Source: Prorocentrum cordatum (lineage: Eukaryota > Sar > Dinophyceae > Prorocentrales > Prorocentraceae). Taken from it: 37,500 nt of DNA. The DNA is taken from assembly GCA_963575745.1 (NCBI GenBank), contig CAUYUJ010016895.1:190482-227981 (forward strand). Direction: 5' to 3'. Positions 27,250-36,465 of the stretch are shown here, one piece after another (position 1 is the stretch's first letter; the number at the start of each line of letters is the position of its first letter). Below the pieces are notes generated by a model. It made no database searches and was not told the origin of the DNA. It worked only from the letters and a program-made list of their open reading frames with translations. Made by a program: the position numbers and the translations under genes.

Positions 27250-28672
27250 CCTGGCCATCCCTGGGAGGCTGCGAGCAGCGAGACAGCCGCCATTTTCGAG
27301 GACTGCTGGGGAGGCCAGCAGAGCGGGTACCCGCCGTAGACCGGAACTAGACCTCGCCATCCGTGGGGGGCTGCGATATGTGAAATTGTCGCCACTTTCG
27401 AGGGCAGCTGGGGAGGCCAGCAGAGTGGACACCCACCGCAGATTCAAGTTAGACCTCGACACCTCAGGGGGGCTGCGATCTGTGAAGCAGTCGCCGCTTT
27501 CGAGGGCTGCTGGGAAGGCCAACAGAGTGGGTGCCCGCCGCAGAGTAAAATTAGACTTTGCCACCCCGTGGGGGCTGCGATATGTGAAACGGTCGCCACT
27601 TTCCAGGGCTGCTGGGGAGGCCAGCAGAGTGGGTACCCGCCGCAGAGTAAAATTAGACTTCGCCACCCCGTGGGGGCTGCGATATGTGAAGCCGTCGCCA
27701 GTTTCGAGGAGGCCAACAGAGTGGGTACCCGCCGCATATACAAATTAGACATCGCCTTCCCAGGGGGGCTGCGATCTGTGAAGCCGTCGCCACTTTCGAG
27801 GGCTGCTGGGGAGGCCAGCAGAGTGGGTACCCGCCGCAGATTCAAATTAGACCTCGCCATCAGTGGGGGATTGCGATCTGTGAAATTGTCGTCATTTTCG
27901 AGGCCTGCTGGCGGGTCCAGCATAATGATGTCCTAGGCGGATTCAAGCTAGACCTCGCTACCCCTGGGGGACTGCGATCAGTGAAACCGTCGCCACTTTC
28001 GGGGGCTGCTGGGGGCGCCAGCACAGTAACACGTCCTACGCGGATTCAAGTTAGACCTCGCCATCCTTGGGGTGCTGCGATCTGTGAAACTGTCGCCTCT
28101 TCCGAGGCCAGCTGGGGGGTCCAGCACAGTGACGTTCTACGCGGATTCAAGTTAGACCTCGCCATCACTGGGGGGCTGTGATTTGTGAAACCGTCGCCAC
28201 TTTTGAGGCATGCAGGGGGGTCCAGCACAGTGACGTCCTGCGCAAATTCAAATTAGACCTCGCCATCCCTGGGGTGCTGCGATCTGTGAAACTGCCGCCA
28301 CTTTCGAGGCCTGCTGAGGGGTCCAGCAGATGACGTCTTACGCGGATTCAATTTAGACATCGCCTTCCCAAGGGGGCTGCGATCTGTGAAGCCGTCGCCA
28401 CTTTCGAGGGCTGCTGGGGAGTCCAGCATCGTGACGTCTTACGCAGATTCAAATTAGGCCTCGCCATCCCTGGGGGGCTGCGATGTGTGAAAATGCCGCC
28501 TCTTCCGAGGCCTGCTGGGGGGTCCAGCATAGTGACGTCCTACGCGGATTCAAATGAGACCTCGCCATCCCTGGGTGGGCTGCGATTTGTGAAATAGTCC
28601 CCACTTTCGAGGCCTGCTAGGGGGGCCAGCATGGCGGGGCCCCGCGGCGGAGTCAAATGGGACCTCCCAAAT
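27250..28672 (+). repeat. ~102-bp tandem array, 14 units, each with a hairpin
   Basis: The word GACCTCGCC (or variant) recurs at about 27351, 27453, 27555, 27657, 27749, 27851, 27952, 28055, 28156, 28257, 28357, 28458, 28559 and 28662; spacing is 100-103 bp with one 92-bp unit. Each unit carries an inverted pair CTGCTGG...CCAGCAG around a short G-rich loop, GCTGCGAT(C/A)TGTGAAA, and CGCCACTTTCGAGG. Units before about 27880 end in GGGTACCCGCCGC (subtype A); later ones have GTGACGTCCTACGCGGATTC (subtype B). Open frames through the array are a by-product of the 34-codon period. Confidence 0.95.
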
Positions 28673-28868
28673 GCTGGTCGCAGAAATACATACGTCCATG
28701 TTTCGCCATCACCCCCTTGTTGAAGTCGCCCACGCTACTCATGCCCCGCATTGCGCAGGAGTTGGGTACGTCGCCAGGATCATTTGTCCTCTTTCATTTC
28801 GGCCGTCTCCTCCTCCTCCTCCTCAGCATTCAGGAGTCGTCGAAGCGATCCCGCAGCGCCCCCAGTAC
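28673..28868. other. Spacer downstream of the minus-strand exon
   Basis: Contains a short TCC run (28805-28825) that on the - strand could encode an acidic tail (AEEEEEETAEMKEDK then TGA at about 28780) in a frame one base off from the exon at 28869-29222. Confidence 0.4.
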
Positions 28869-29222
28869 TCAACGATACCGCTCCTCGTGAGCACGACTCT
28901 CCCCGAGCTCTTCGAGCACCTGCTGCACCCGCCTCACGATGTCCGAGGTCGGCGCCATGCCATATTTGACGACCCCGCCGCTGTTCGTGAGAATTGTCTC
29001 GGCGTGTTCCCAGACCGTCCACGCCAGCGTCTCTCGCTGCACCTTGATCTCTAACTTCGCGTAGTCGCGAGCGTACGTCTTCTCCACTCGGCAGAGCGCT
29101 TTCAGCCCGTCCGTGTCTTTGATCTGCTTGTAGTGGTTCGAGTAGCGGTTGAAGTCCGTCTTGACTTGTGCGCTGATTGCCGCTGCCTTCTCCTCGACCG
29201 CGTTCATGATGGCCAGGAGCAT
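28869..29222 (-). CDS. Convincing minus-strand exon, helical protein of unknown function
   Basis: 117 codons on the - strand with about 85% G/C in third positions and ordinary, helix-rich composition: MLLAIMNAVEEKAAAISAQV, DFNRYSNHYKQIKDTDGLKA, YAKLEIKVQRETLAWTVWEH, APTSDIVRRVQQVLEELGE. The frame is open upstream to about 29265, where TGAGTTGACAG followed by GGAG (- strand) would serve as a splice acceptor; the ATG at 29222 is the first start inside. The TGA at 28871 is followed in frame by VLGALRDRFDDS and another stop, so it may be a premature stop, a donor region or the true end. No signal peptide or membrane segment. I do not recognise the family. Confidence 0.6.
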   Translation of the reverse strand: MLLAIMNAVEEKAAAISAQVKTDFNRYSNHYKQIKDTDGLKALCRVEKTYARDYAKLEIKVQRETLAWTVWEHAETILTNSGGVVKYGMAPTSDIVRRVQQVLEELGESRAHEERYR

Positions 29223-29265
29223 CGATGTGTGAGGAAGACCCAGCTGCGCCTCGCGATCCTCCCTG

Positions 29266-30141
29266 TCAACTCACGATCCTCGAGGAGCGCGGATTTTGAG
29301 GGACCGGTTTTGCCGTTACCTGGCGATCGTCTAGGCACCGATGTTGTTGCCGCTTTTCTCCCCTTTCCTCTTCCTTCTCCTCCTCCTCCTGATCGTTCGT
29401 CGTGGGTGAAGGTTTTTCCTCTGAGGCGTCCCGTGGAGGCACAGGGGGCTTGCGTGGTCACTCTCTCCATGGGTGTCTCGAGGTCCAGCCTTCACCCGTT
29501 CGCCTGAGCAGGCAAGGACACGGGGCGGTGTCCCTGCCCTGCTCTGGCCTCCTGGGCTTCACAGGCCGCGTAGGAGGTTCGGAGTCCGGAGTGTCGGGTC
29601 GGCGGGTTCGTTGGTCTGGCGTTCACGTTTCTCGAGAAGGCCGAACTCCAGCCGATTTATAGCACCTCTTCGTCCGATCGGTACAGTGAGGCAAAGCGTA
29701 GAGCAAGGTAGTGCGGCAGCCAGAGACATGGGACCATGAAGGGCATTCATTCATTCCTCCTCCTCCTCCTCGCACCTCTCTCTTCTCTTCCTTCTACCTC
29801 TAACTCTCCTTCCTTGATCCTCCCTGTCCCTTCCTTCTGCCACTGGTCTCATATCCCCCCTCCCCCCTCCCTCCCCCCTGACATCCGTCTACGCGATTTT
29901 GACATAGCGCGGCCCCCCATGGATCGTTTCGTCATCTTGAACCGTCTTTTCACGCGATCCTGGGGCCCGGCAAGGGCCACTGCAGGCCCAAAGCGGCCCC
30001 GACCCCCCCGCCGCACTTTCCTCGCGACGCGAAAATGTCAGGGGCGGGCACCCCTCCCTATATTTCTGCGCCGCGGGGCCTCTGGGGGGCACGGGAAGGG
30101 GGGCTGGAGCAGGACGGCGCCGGGAACGCCGAGGCTCCGGG
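29266..30141. other. Spacer, no supported gene
   Basis: Includes a GAGGATCG(T/C)GAG direct repeat at 29253-29285, weak open frames on both strands, and a pyrimidine-rich stretch at 29748-29880. A + frame from ATG 29920 (MDRFVILNRLFTRSW...) has some protein-like character but becomes Arg/Ala-rich. Confidence 0.35.
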
Positions 30142-30318
30142 ATGAACCAGGACGAGCTGGACCAGCTGGACAACCCGTGGTTGGCCACGCAGGTCTCCGA
30201 CGCGGAGAGGCCCGCCGCGCGGCCGCCGCCGCTGCCGCGCGCCGCTGCCGCGCGTCTAAGACGATGGGCCTCCTGGCGGCTCCGCCGTCGCGCCGTGGTG
30301 GTCCTCCGCCGCGCATGA
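30142..30318 (+). CDS. Small candidate first exon, acidic N-terminus
   Basis: ATG in the context CCGGGATGA opens MNQDELDQLDNPWLATQVSD followed by AERPAARPPPLPRA; GC-rich third positions throughout the first 35 codons. The frame then runs through CGCGCCGCTGCCGCGCG and ends with TGA at 30316-30318, right at the start of the GGA tract. Likely an exon whose real donor lies before the Ala/Arg run; the following 760-bp GGA tract would then be intronic. No domain recognised. Confidence 0.4.
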   Translation: MNQDELDQLDNPWLATQVSDAERPAARPPPLPRAAAARLRRWASWRLRRRAVVVLRRA

Positions 30319-31080
30319 GGAAGAGGAGGGGAGGAGGAGGAAGGGGAGGAGGAGGATGAGGAGGAGGAGGAGGAGGAAAAGGAAAAGGAGGACGAGGATG
30401 AGGAGGAGGAGGAGGAGGAGGAGGAGGAGGAGGAAAGAGGAGGAGGAGGAGGAGGAGGAGGAGGAGAGGAGGAGGAGGAGGAGGTGGGAGCAGCAGGCCG
30501 AGGAGGAGGAGGAGGAGGAGGGAGGAGGAGAGGAGGAGAAGGAGTAGGAAGGAGGAGGAGGAAGGAGGAGGAGGAGGAGGAGGAGGAGGAAGGAGGAGGA
30601 GGGAGGAGGCGGAGGGAGGAGGAGGAGGAGGAGCGGAGGAGGAGCTGGAGGAGGAGGAGGAGGAGAAGGAGGAGGCAGAGGAGGAGGCAAGTAGGAGGAG
30701 GAGGAGGAGGAGGAGGAGGAGGAGGAGGAGGAAAGAGGAGAGGAGGAGGAGGAGGAGGAGGAGGAGGAGGAGGAGGAGAGAGTGGGAGCAGCAGGAGGAG
30801 GAGGAGGAGAGTAGGAGGAGGAGGAGAGAGGATGAGGAGGTGGAGGAGGAGGAGGAGGAGGAGGAGGAGGGGAGGGAGGAGGAGGAGGAAGAGGAGGAGG
30901 AGGAGGAGGAGGAGGAGGAGGAGGAGGAGGAGGAGGAGACGGAGGAGGAGGAGGAGGGAGGAGGAGGAGGAGAGGAGGAGGAGGAGGAGGAGGAGGAGGA
31001 GGAGGAGGGGAGGAGGAGGAGGAGGAGGAGAGGAGGAGGAGGAGGAGAGGAGGAGGAGGAGGAGTGGGAGGAGGACAAGG
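30319..31080 (+). repeat. 0.76-kb GGA purine tract
   Basis: Almost pure purine + strand, GGA/GAG triplets with occasional GCA, GTA or GAC triplets. G-quadruplex and triplex potential; spurious frames of about 200-420 codons on both strands. Confidence 0.95.
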
Positions 31081-31224
31081 TAGGTGCGCTCGCGTCATAT
31101 CTGACTTTCGACCCCTCCCTCCCATCCCTTACCATGACGTAGATCTCCGCTCTATTCGCACAATCGTATGTCGTAGCATGGCACCGCATATCATGGCATA
31201 GCATGGTGTCGAAGATCAACGCGT
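31081..31224. other. Spacer with ATGGCAT words
   Basis: Unique-looking to about 31160, then repeated CATGGCA/ATAGCATGG words leading into the duplication. No gene. Confidence 0.5.
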
Positions 31225-31860
31225 AGCATGACATAGCATGGCGTGGCGACGCCCCAAGGTGTGTGTGTGGGGGGGGCTTCTGCGGCCCAAACAATCAACG
31301 ATTCGTCACCAATGATTTAATCGGGAGGCAAATTTTTAGATTTGGGGGCCTATTTCGAAGGACCGAAAACCATTCCGGGGCATGACGCTCGATATCATGA
31401 CGTCAGCGCTGCAGCGGGAGCACGATTCGGAACGAGCGGAAGCGCGGAAATGAGGCCAGCGCTGCAGCGTGAGCACGATTCGGAACGAGCGGTAACCCGA
31501 AAATGAGGCCAGCGCTTCAGCGATAGCAGCATTTTCAAACAAAGCAAAAACTCAGCGCGGAAGCATGGAAATGAGGACACGTAGCCTGACATAGCATGGC
31601 GTGGCGACGCCCCAAAGTGGGGGGGGGGCTTCCGCGGCCCAGACAATGAACACATCGACACCGACCGTGTAATCACTTCCGATGGTTTTTTCGGGAGAAC
31701 ATTTTCTAGATTTTGGGGCCTACTTGGAAGAACCAAAATGGAAACAATGACGCCAGCGCTGCAGCGGCAACACGATCCGGAACGAGCGGAAGCGCGGAAA
31801 TGAGGCCAGCGCTGCAGCGAAAGCAGCATTTTGAAAAACCGCAGCGAAAACCACCTCCCA
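31225..31860 (+). repeat. ~350-bp tandem duplication with 53-bp sub-repeats
   Basis: The block GACATAGCATGGCGTGGCGA ... GGGGGGGCTTC(T/C)GCGGCCCA ... ATTTTGGGGCCTA ... CAGCGCTGCAGCG occurs twice, about 350 bp apart (CAGCGCTGCAGCG at 31404 and 31754). Inside, a 53-bp sub-unit (CAGCGCTGCAGCG...GGAACGAGCGGAAGCGCGGAAATGAGGC, broken here for length) is present three times in unit 1 (31404, 31457, 31510) and twice in unit 2 (31754, 31807). CAGCGCTG is itself palindromic. Non-coding. Confidence 0.85.
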
Positions 31861-31959
31861 TGAATCCTGTGTGTAAAAAACAAGTTCGCGGCGGGTGGCC
31901 GGACATTCCCCGGACGCCACCATGGTAGAGAGGAGAGTCGTGTACATATTGTGTAATTG
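31861..31959. other. Short unique spacer
   Basis: About 100 bp between the 350-bp duplication and the next GGA tract; contains GGTGGCCGGACATTCCCCGG. No gene. Confidence 0.4.
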
Positions 31960-32832
31960 TGGAGGAGGAATAGGGGGGGAGGGGGAGGGATGAGGGGGAG
32001 GAGTGGGAGGAGGAGGAGAAGGAGGAGGAGGAGGAAGAAGAGGAGGAGGTGGAGGAGGAGGAGACGGCGGAGGAGGAGGACGAGGAGGAGGAAAGGGTGA
32101 GGGAGGATGTGAAGGAGGAGGAGGAGGAGGAGGAGGAGGAGGAGGAGGAGGAGGAGGACGGGGGAGGAGGAGGAGGAGGAGGAGGAGGAGGAGGAGGAGG
32201 AGGAGGAGGAGGTGGAGAGTGGGGGGGGGGGGAAGAGGAGGGGAAGAGGAGGGTGAGGAGGAGCAGGAGTAGGAGGATGAGGGTGGCAGCGTCAAGGAGG
32301 AAGAGGAGGAGGAGGCGGAGGAGGAAGAGGAGGAGGAGGAGGAGGAGGAGCAGGCGGAAAGTGGAGGATGATAGGGGAGGAGGAGGGGGAGGAGGGGGAG
32401 GAGGAGGAAAAGGAGGAGGAGGAGGAGGAGGAGGAGGAGGAGGAGGGAGAGGCGGGGGAGGAGGAGGAGAGGAGGAGGAGGAGGAGGAGGAGGAGGAGGA
32501 AGGAGGAGGAGGAGGAGGAGGAGGAGGAGGAGGACGAGGACGAGGAGGATAAGGAGGATGAGGAGGACGAGGAGGACGAGGAGGAGGAGGAGGAGGAGAA
32601 GCATGGAGGAGGGGGAGGAGGAGGAGGAGGAGAAGGAGGAGGGAGGAGGAGGAGGCGGGGAGGAGGAGGAGGAGGAGGAGGAGGAGGAGGAGGAGGAGGA
32701 GGAGGAGGAGGAGGAGGAGGAGGAGGGGGAGGGGGAGGGGATGAGGAAGAAAAGGAGGAGGAGGAGAAGGGGGAGGAGGAGGAGGAAGAGGAGGAGGAGG
32801 AGGAGGAGGAGGAGGAGGAGGAGGAAGAAGAA
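31960..32832 (+). repeat. 0.87-kb GGA purine tract
   Basis: Almost pure purine + strand, GGA/GAG triplets with scattered GAC, GCG and GAT triplets; degenerate at the 5' end. It ends where the conserved core GGCCAGTGCAAACCC begins. Confidence 0.95.
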
Positions 32833-33445
32833 GGCCAGTGCAAACCCAGGATTCGTCGACGATGTTGAAATAACCCTCCCCCCAAGGATCCCCCTCATAT
32901 GTTCTGTGAAGCTTTTATTCCAGAGAGGCAAGTGCCATTGTTGGAAGACAGTCGCTTGAGAATCATGAGCCGTACCGAAACACAGCTTCTGGAATTGCAG
33001 CGCCGCGAATCAACGCGACTCATTGCGTCGTGACGATCCAGAGTTGTGCAAGAATCACCATTCCTGGGACTTCAACGCCGTGAGTGGACGTGACTGTTGC
33101 GTCCTGACATTATTCATCGCACCAGATCTCCATTCCTGGCGCTTCAACTGTACGAATATTTGAAACTGCGGGGCACACTGAAGACGAATGTGCGCGTCGT
33201 TCAAGTGGGATCCGTATTTGGAAAACCGTGATTCCTGCAAAGTCGTAATACGAATGTGCGGGGCGCTGAGGCGAAAGCCACCTTTCGACGACGACCCTCG
33301 CTCCATCCGTGAAGCTCTTGTAAGTTCTAAGCTTGAGTGCCATGAGTAGTGACAAAGTCTCAGACGAAACGTCTGTCTGGCCCTACAGGCACGTCTCGGA
33401 GTGCGACGGGAAAGCGTTATTTATAAGAAAACGATGAAAGAAGAA
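32833..33445 (+). repeat. Conserved core between GGA tracts, copy 2
   Basis: Begins GGCCAGTGCAAACCC...CGTCGACGATGTTGAAAT...CCTCCCCCCAAGG and ends ...AAGTCTCAGACGAAACG...CTCGGAGTGCGACGGG, matching 16120-16400 at both ends. The middle is longer (about 330 bp extra, containing two diverged CCATTCCTGG(G/C)(A/G)CTTCAAC words at about 33059 and 33131). The short - strand frames here (81-83 codons) are not convincing. Confidence 0.7.
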
Positions 33446-33625
33446 GAGGAGGAGGAGGATCCGCCGCGCAGGAGGAGGAAGAGGAAGATACGGAAGACGA
33501 ACAAGAGGAGGAAAAGGAGGTGACGCCACAGGCGCGGAGTCCGCCCAGCGGTCTGCCCAAGAGGAGGAGGAGGAAGAGGAGGATGAGGAAGAGGAGGCGG
33601 AGGAAGGAAAGGTGGAGGAGGGCGG
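33436..33625 (+). repeat. Degenerate GGA/GAAGA purine tract
   Basis: Purine-rich, less regular than the others, with CCGCCGCGC and GTGACGCCACAGGCG interruptions. Confidence 0.75.
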
Positions 33626-33770
33626 AACGCTAGCGGAGAGCAGGCCTCAGCCAGCGGATGAGTTGTCGAAAGGCCCGCGGGAGGCCACTGGAGCATAAAC
33701 GTGAGACCGCAGCATTTTTGGGGTTCGGGGGTCTCGAGAGTCGGAAAGTTACGGTCGAGATTTTTTGGCT

Positions 33771-33916
33771 AGCGTGTCGCTCCGCTGGCTCTGGCCCACC
33801 GCGCTTCGGAGCGACACGCTATCCGCTTCCCGGTCCCTCCCGTTTCGCGGAGCGGAGCGACACGCTGTCCGCTCGCAGGTCATAGCGTGTCGCCGGGGCC
33901 GCCGCCGAGACACGCT
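33771..33916. repeat. Nested inverted repeats of AGCGTGTCG
   Basis: AGCGTGTCGCTCCG (33771-33784) is exactly inverted at 33807-33820 (14-bp stem, 22-base loop). The same inverted word recurs at 33853-33866, and a second, shorter hairpin is AGCGTGTC (33884) with GACACGCT (33909-33916). Five occurrences of the AGCGTGTC/GACACGCT octamer lie within 146 bp. Confidence 0.9.
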
Positions 33917-34700
33917 GAGCAAAAGTGCCCGACCGTATGTGCTCCCGTGCGCACATCGTTCTGGCTTGAGTAATCCCGCCGCACGGAGATTGAGTCCGAA
34001 GCCCGTGCCGCCCGTGCTTCATAGCGGCGTTTTTTCCCTAGCCTTTTGTCTGGGTTCGATACGACTCTTCTAACGCCCGGTGGGGGATGCCCAGCCCCCG
34101 AAATCGGTGGCCCATCCAGGCTCCCAATTGGTGGCTCCACATCGTGGACCCCCATCGTGTATCTGTGTAGAGCTGTCTAGGGTATTCTGCCCAAGGGGCG
34201 CCCTTTGCATGTTTTTTGCTTGGCGAACGTCGCGGCAGACAAAGTGAAGAACCCATGCAGATGTCGAGGGCAGTTCTGCCCCTCGGAGGTGCAGTTTGTG
34301 TGCGGAGGCAACGCCGTTCCATGGCCGCCCAAGGCAAGGTCCATCTCGATCCGATCGACCCGACTCGATATCAACTTCGGCCGGCCCGATACGGTTCGAT
34401 TCCGATCTTCCGACGATCCGATGCTGCTGGCTGTTTGCGTGGTGCCCCTGAGCATCTTGGCGCAGCCGATCCGACTCGATTGCGATCCCGCGCCGGTGCA
34501 GCCCGGGCCGCTGCGCATGTTCGAGTCGATCCGCCTTGCCGCCGACTCGCTGCCGACTTTGGCCCTGCCCTGGCCCGCTCGGTCTTTCGGGCCCCTCGCC
34601 GCCTCGCCCCCCCCCCCGCCCCAAGACGGCCGCGGCAAAGCAGCCACGCGCAGAGAGGGGCAGGGGCAGGGGGGGAGGCTTCTCAGAAGCACCCCTGCTT
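33917..34700. other. GC-rich stretch with opposed open frames, GATCCGA words
   Basis: + 34205-34801 (198 codons, FCLANVAADKVKNPCRCRGQ...) and - 34070-34912 (280 codons) overlap; neither shows a domain. 34345-34500 is rich in GATCCGA/CGACTCGAT words, which inflate Arg/Ser/Ile content in the frames. No gene claimed. Confidence 0.35.
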
Positions 34701-34704
34701 CTTC

Positions 34705-34880
34705 GAAGGCGCGGGCTTTGCCTGTAGAGGTGAGGCCATCGCTTTCTGAGAAGCAGGCTCATGCTAAGGAGCCTTCCCCTCAACATCTCCCTGCTTGTTA
34801 GAAGGCGCGGGTCTGGTCTGCAGATGTGTTGCTGGCGCCTTCTGAGAGACAGGCTCCTGCTAAGGAGCCTTCCCCGTCCA
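34705..34880 (+). repeat. 96-bp tandem duplication
   Basis: GAAGGCGCGGG at 34705 and 34801 starts two ~80%-similar 96-bp units ending in TAAGGAGCCTTCCCC. Within the + frame both translate similarly (SEKQAHAKEPSPQ and SERQAPAKEPSPS), but a TAG at 34799-34801 separates them. AGGAGCCT/AAGGAGCCTT is near-palindromic. Confidence 0.75.
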
Positions 34881-34881
34881 C

Positions 34882-35034
34882 ATGTCCCCTTTCTTTTCGC
34901 GCCGCCGAGCAAGGAAGCTGAAGAAGGAGATGTTCACCAGCTTCTACCGGGAACAGTACAGCCGCCTCGCCAAGGAGCGGAAGTGGAACCCTGTTGCCCA
35001 AAGCCAGTCGGAGCTGGCCTTACCAGACGCGTGA
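34882..35034 (+). CDS. Short candidate exon, basic helical protein
   Basis: 50 codons from ATG 34882 to TGA 35032-35034 reading MSPFFSRRRARKLKKEMFTS then FYREQYSRLAKERKWNPVAQ. The composition is that of a real helical, basic protein, unlike the repeats around it. An AG at 34908-34909 or 34913-34914 could also be a splice acceptor, making this an internal exon. No family recognised. The C-rich tract that follows at 35098 would be intron or intergenic. Confidence 0.45.
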   Translation: MSPFFSRRRARKLKKEMFTSFYREQYSRLAKERKWNPVAQSQSELALPDA

Positions 35035-35094
35035 TCGACCGGAATTGGCCCCGCGCCGATGCGCGAGGGTGGACGAGCCGATCGCTGGGGTGGT

Positions 35095-35235
35095 GTACTC
35101 TCCCTCTTCCCTCCCCCCTCTGTTTGCGCCATCCCCCCTCCCTCCCCCTCCCCCTCCCCTCTCTCCCTCCCCTCTCTCGCCCCCCCCCCCTCCCCCTGCT
35201 CCCCCCTCCCCCTCTCCCTCCCCCCCTCTGTGGGC
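35095..35235 (+). repeat. CCCTCCC-rich pyrimidine tract
   Basis: Irregular CCCCCTCCCC words, few purines. Generates Pro/Ser frames on + and Gly/Glu/Arg frames on -. Confidence 0.85.
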
Positions 35236-36202
35236 GGCGGAGCCCTGCAATCCCCCTCCCACCTCCCCTTCCGAGTCCCCGCCACGTCCCTGCTCAAGAT
35301 CTCGTCTGTGGCAGGGCGCCCGCCCGTGCATAGCCGATGCATTCTCGATGCGGCCTGGCCCCGAGCGCGATGTTCTGTCCAAACCGACGCCGTTGGTGCA
35401 TCGCCGGTGCGTCGGCGGTGCTGCGCGACCCACAGACCGGATCCACCCTCGCACGCCCGCCCCCCGTGCCCGTCTTCTCTGTTCGAAGGAGGAGGGGGGA
35501 ATGGGGAGCATCCTACGTGTGTGTGTGTGTGTGTGTGTGAATGTGTGTGTGTGTGTGTGTTCCTCACTGGCCATTCGCTGATAAAGGGTTTGTGGTAATT
35601 AGTTGATCTGGGCGCGTCGCGCCCCAGAACAAGTGTGTGTGTGTGTATGTGTGTGAGTGTTCTTTTCCGCCTCCTACATGCTGGACACTTCGCTTCTCGG
35701 TACCCCCGTTGAGCTCCATCGCTGGTGCAACCAGTCTGCCTCGCCGCCGACAGACAGAAATATGTGTGTGTGTGTCTGTGTGTGTGTGCGTGGAACTCTC
35801 GACCAGTTCTCCGCCCCAGGTCGCTTCTTGATGCTCCCTGGGCTTGGCGGGGGGGGGCCGCGGCGGGCCCCCCCAGAGGCCGAGGCCGTGCACAACAGCA
35901 GCAGCAGTCCTCTGCTCGGCCTGCGGCGACACTGGAAGCCCGAGGGGGGTTGTCGAAGGCCATGTGAAGGTGTCTGGAGCCTTCTCGGGGGCCACCCCAG
36001 AGGCGGCGGCGGACGACGGCTGCGCCGTGCAGGCATGCTCTTTTCGCTCTCTGTCGGGTCGTTTGGGGGGCCACGAGAGATGGGGGATGCTCAGGCCTCT
36101 TCGGGCCAGGGGTTCGGAGTGAATGACCGAGGGGCAATGCGGCATCTGCGCCGCTCCTTGGCCTCAGCTCGATTCCGACGGATGTGATCGAGCTGTGCTT
36201 CC
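35236..36202. other. Spacer containing three GT microsatellites
   Basis: GT/TG runs at 35517-35561, 35633-35660 and 35762-35792. A 467-codon - strand frame (34944-36347) covers this area, but it passes through all three GT runs as His/Thr repeats and through the C-rich tract, so it is treated as spurious. A GGGGGGG/CCCCCC pair lies at 35849-35875. Confidence 0.55.
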
Positions 36203-36343
36203 GTGGAAACCGGAGGAGGGGGAGGAAGGGGAAGCGGGGAAGGAGGGCACTGGCCGGCGGAGGTCCTGGACACCTCGCAGTACTCCGAGAAGCAGACCAC
36301 GGGCCTGAAGATCTCGGAGGGCCACAAGCCCATCTGGCGGCGC
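36203..36343 (+). CDS. Candidate exon, unknown protein
   Basis: The + frame reads AEVLDTSQYSEKQTTGLKIS then EGHKPIWRRA with almost every codon ending in C or G, standing out from the flanks. Upstream it passes into a GGAGG-rich Gly run, so the exon probably begins near 36250. A GC-type donor (GC-AAGAGG) follows at 36344. There is no ATG in the frame. It may be an upstream exon of the gene at 37248, but the link is unproven. Confidence 0.45.
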
Positions 36344-36354
36344 GCAAGAGGGGG

Positions 36355-36465
36355 GCCCGCCTCGCCGCAATCGCTCTGCAATCGCTCCCCCCTTTTGCTC
36401 TTCAATCTCTCTGCCATTGCTGCAGTTGCGGCCCGCCTCCCCGCAATCACTCTGCAAGCGTTTCG
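36355..36465 (+). repeat. 76-bp direct duplication
   Basis: GCCCGCCTCGCCGCAATC at 36355 and GCCCGCCTCCCCGCAATC at 36431, each followed by (G/A)CTCTGCAA; the spacing is 76 bp. Confidence 0.75.

Noticed and set aside
30038-32959. Very long Ser/Leu/Pro or Glu/Gly frames (up to 418 codons)
   Set aside because: Translations of GGA/CCT tracts in every register; no unique sequence.
34944-36347. 467-codon minus-strand frame
   Set aside because: It reads through three GT microsatellites (His/Thr runs) and a C-rich tract, with no domain; the plus strand has better exon-like pieces at 34882 and 36203.
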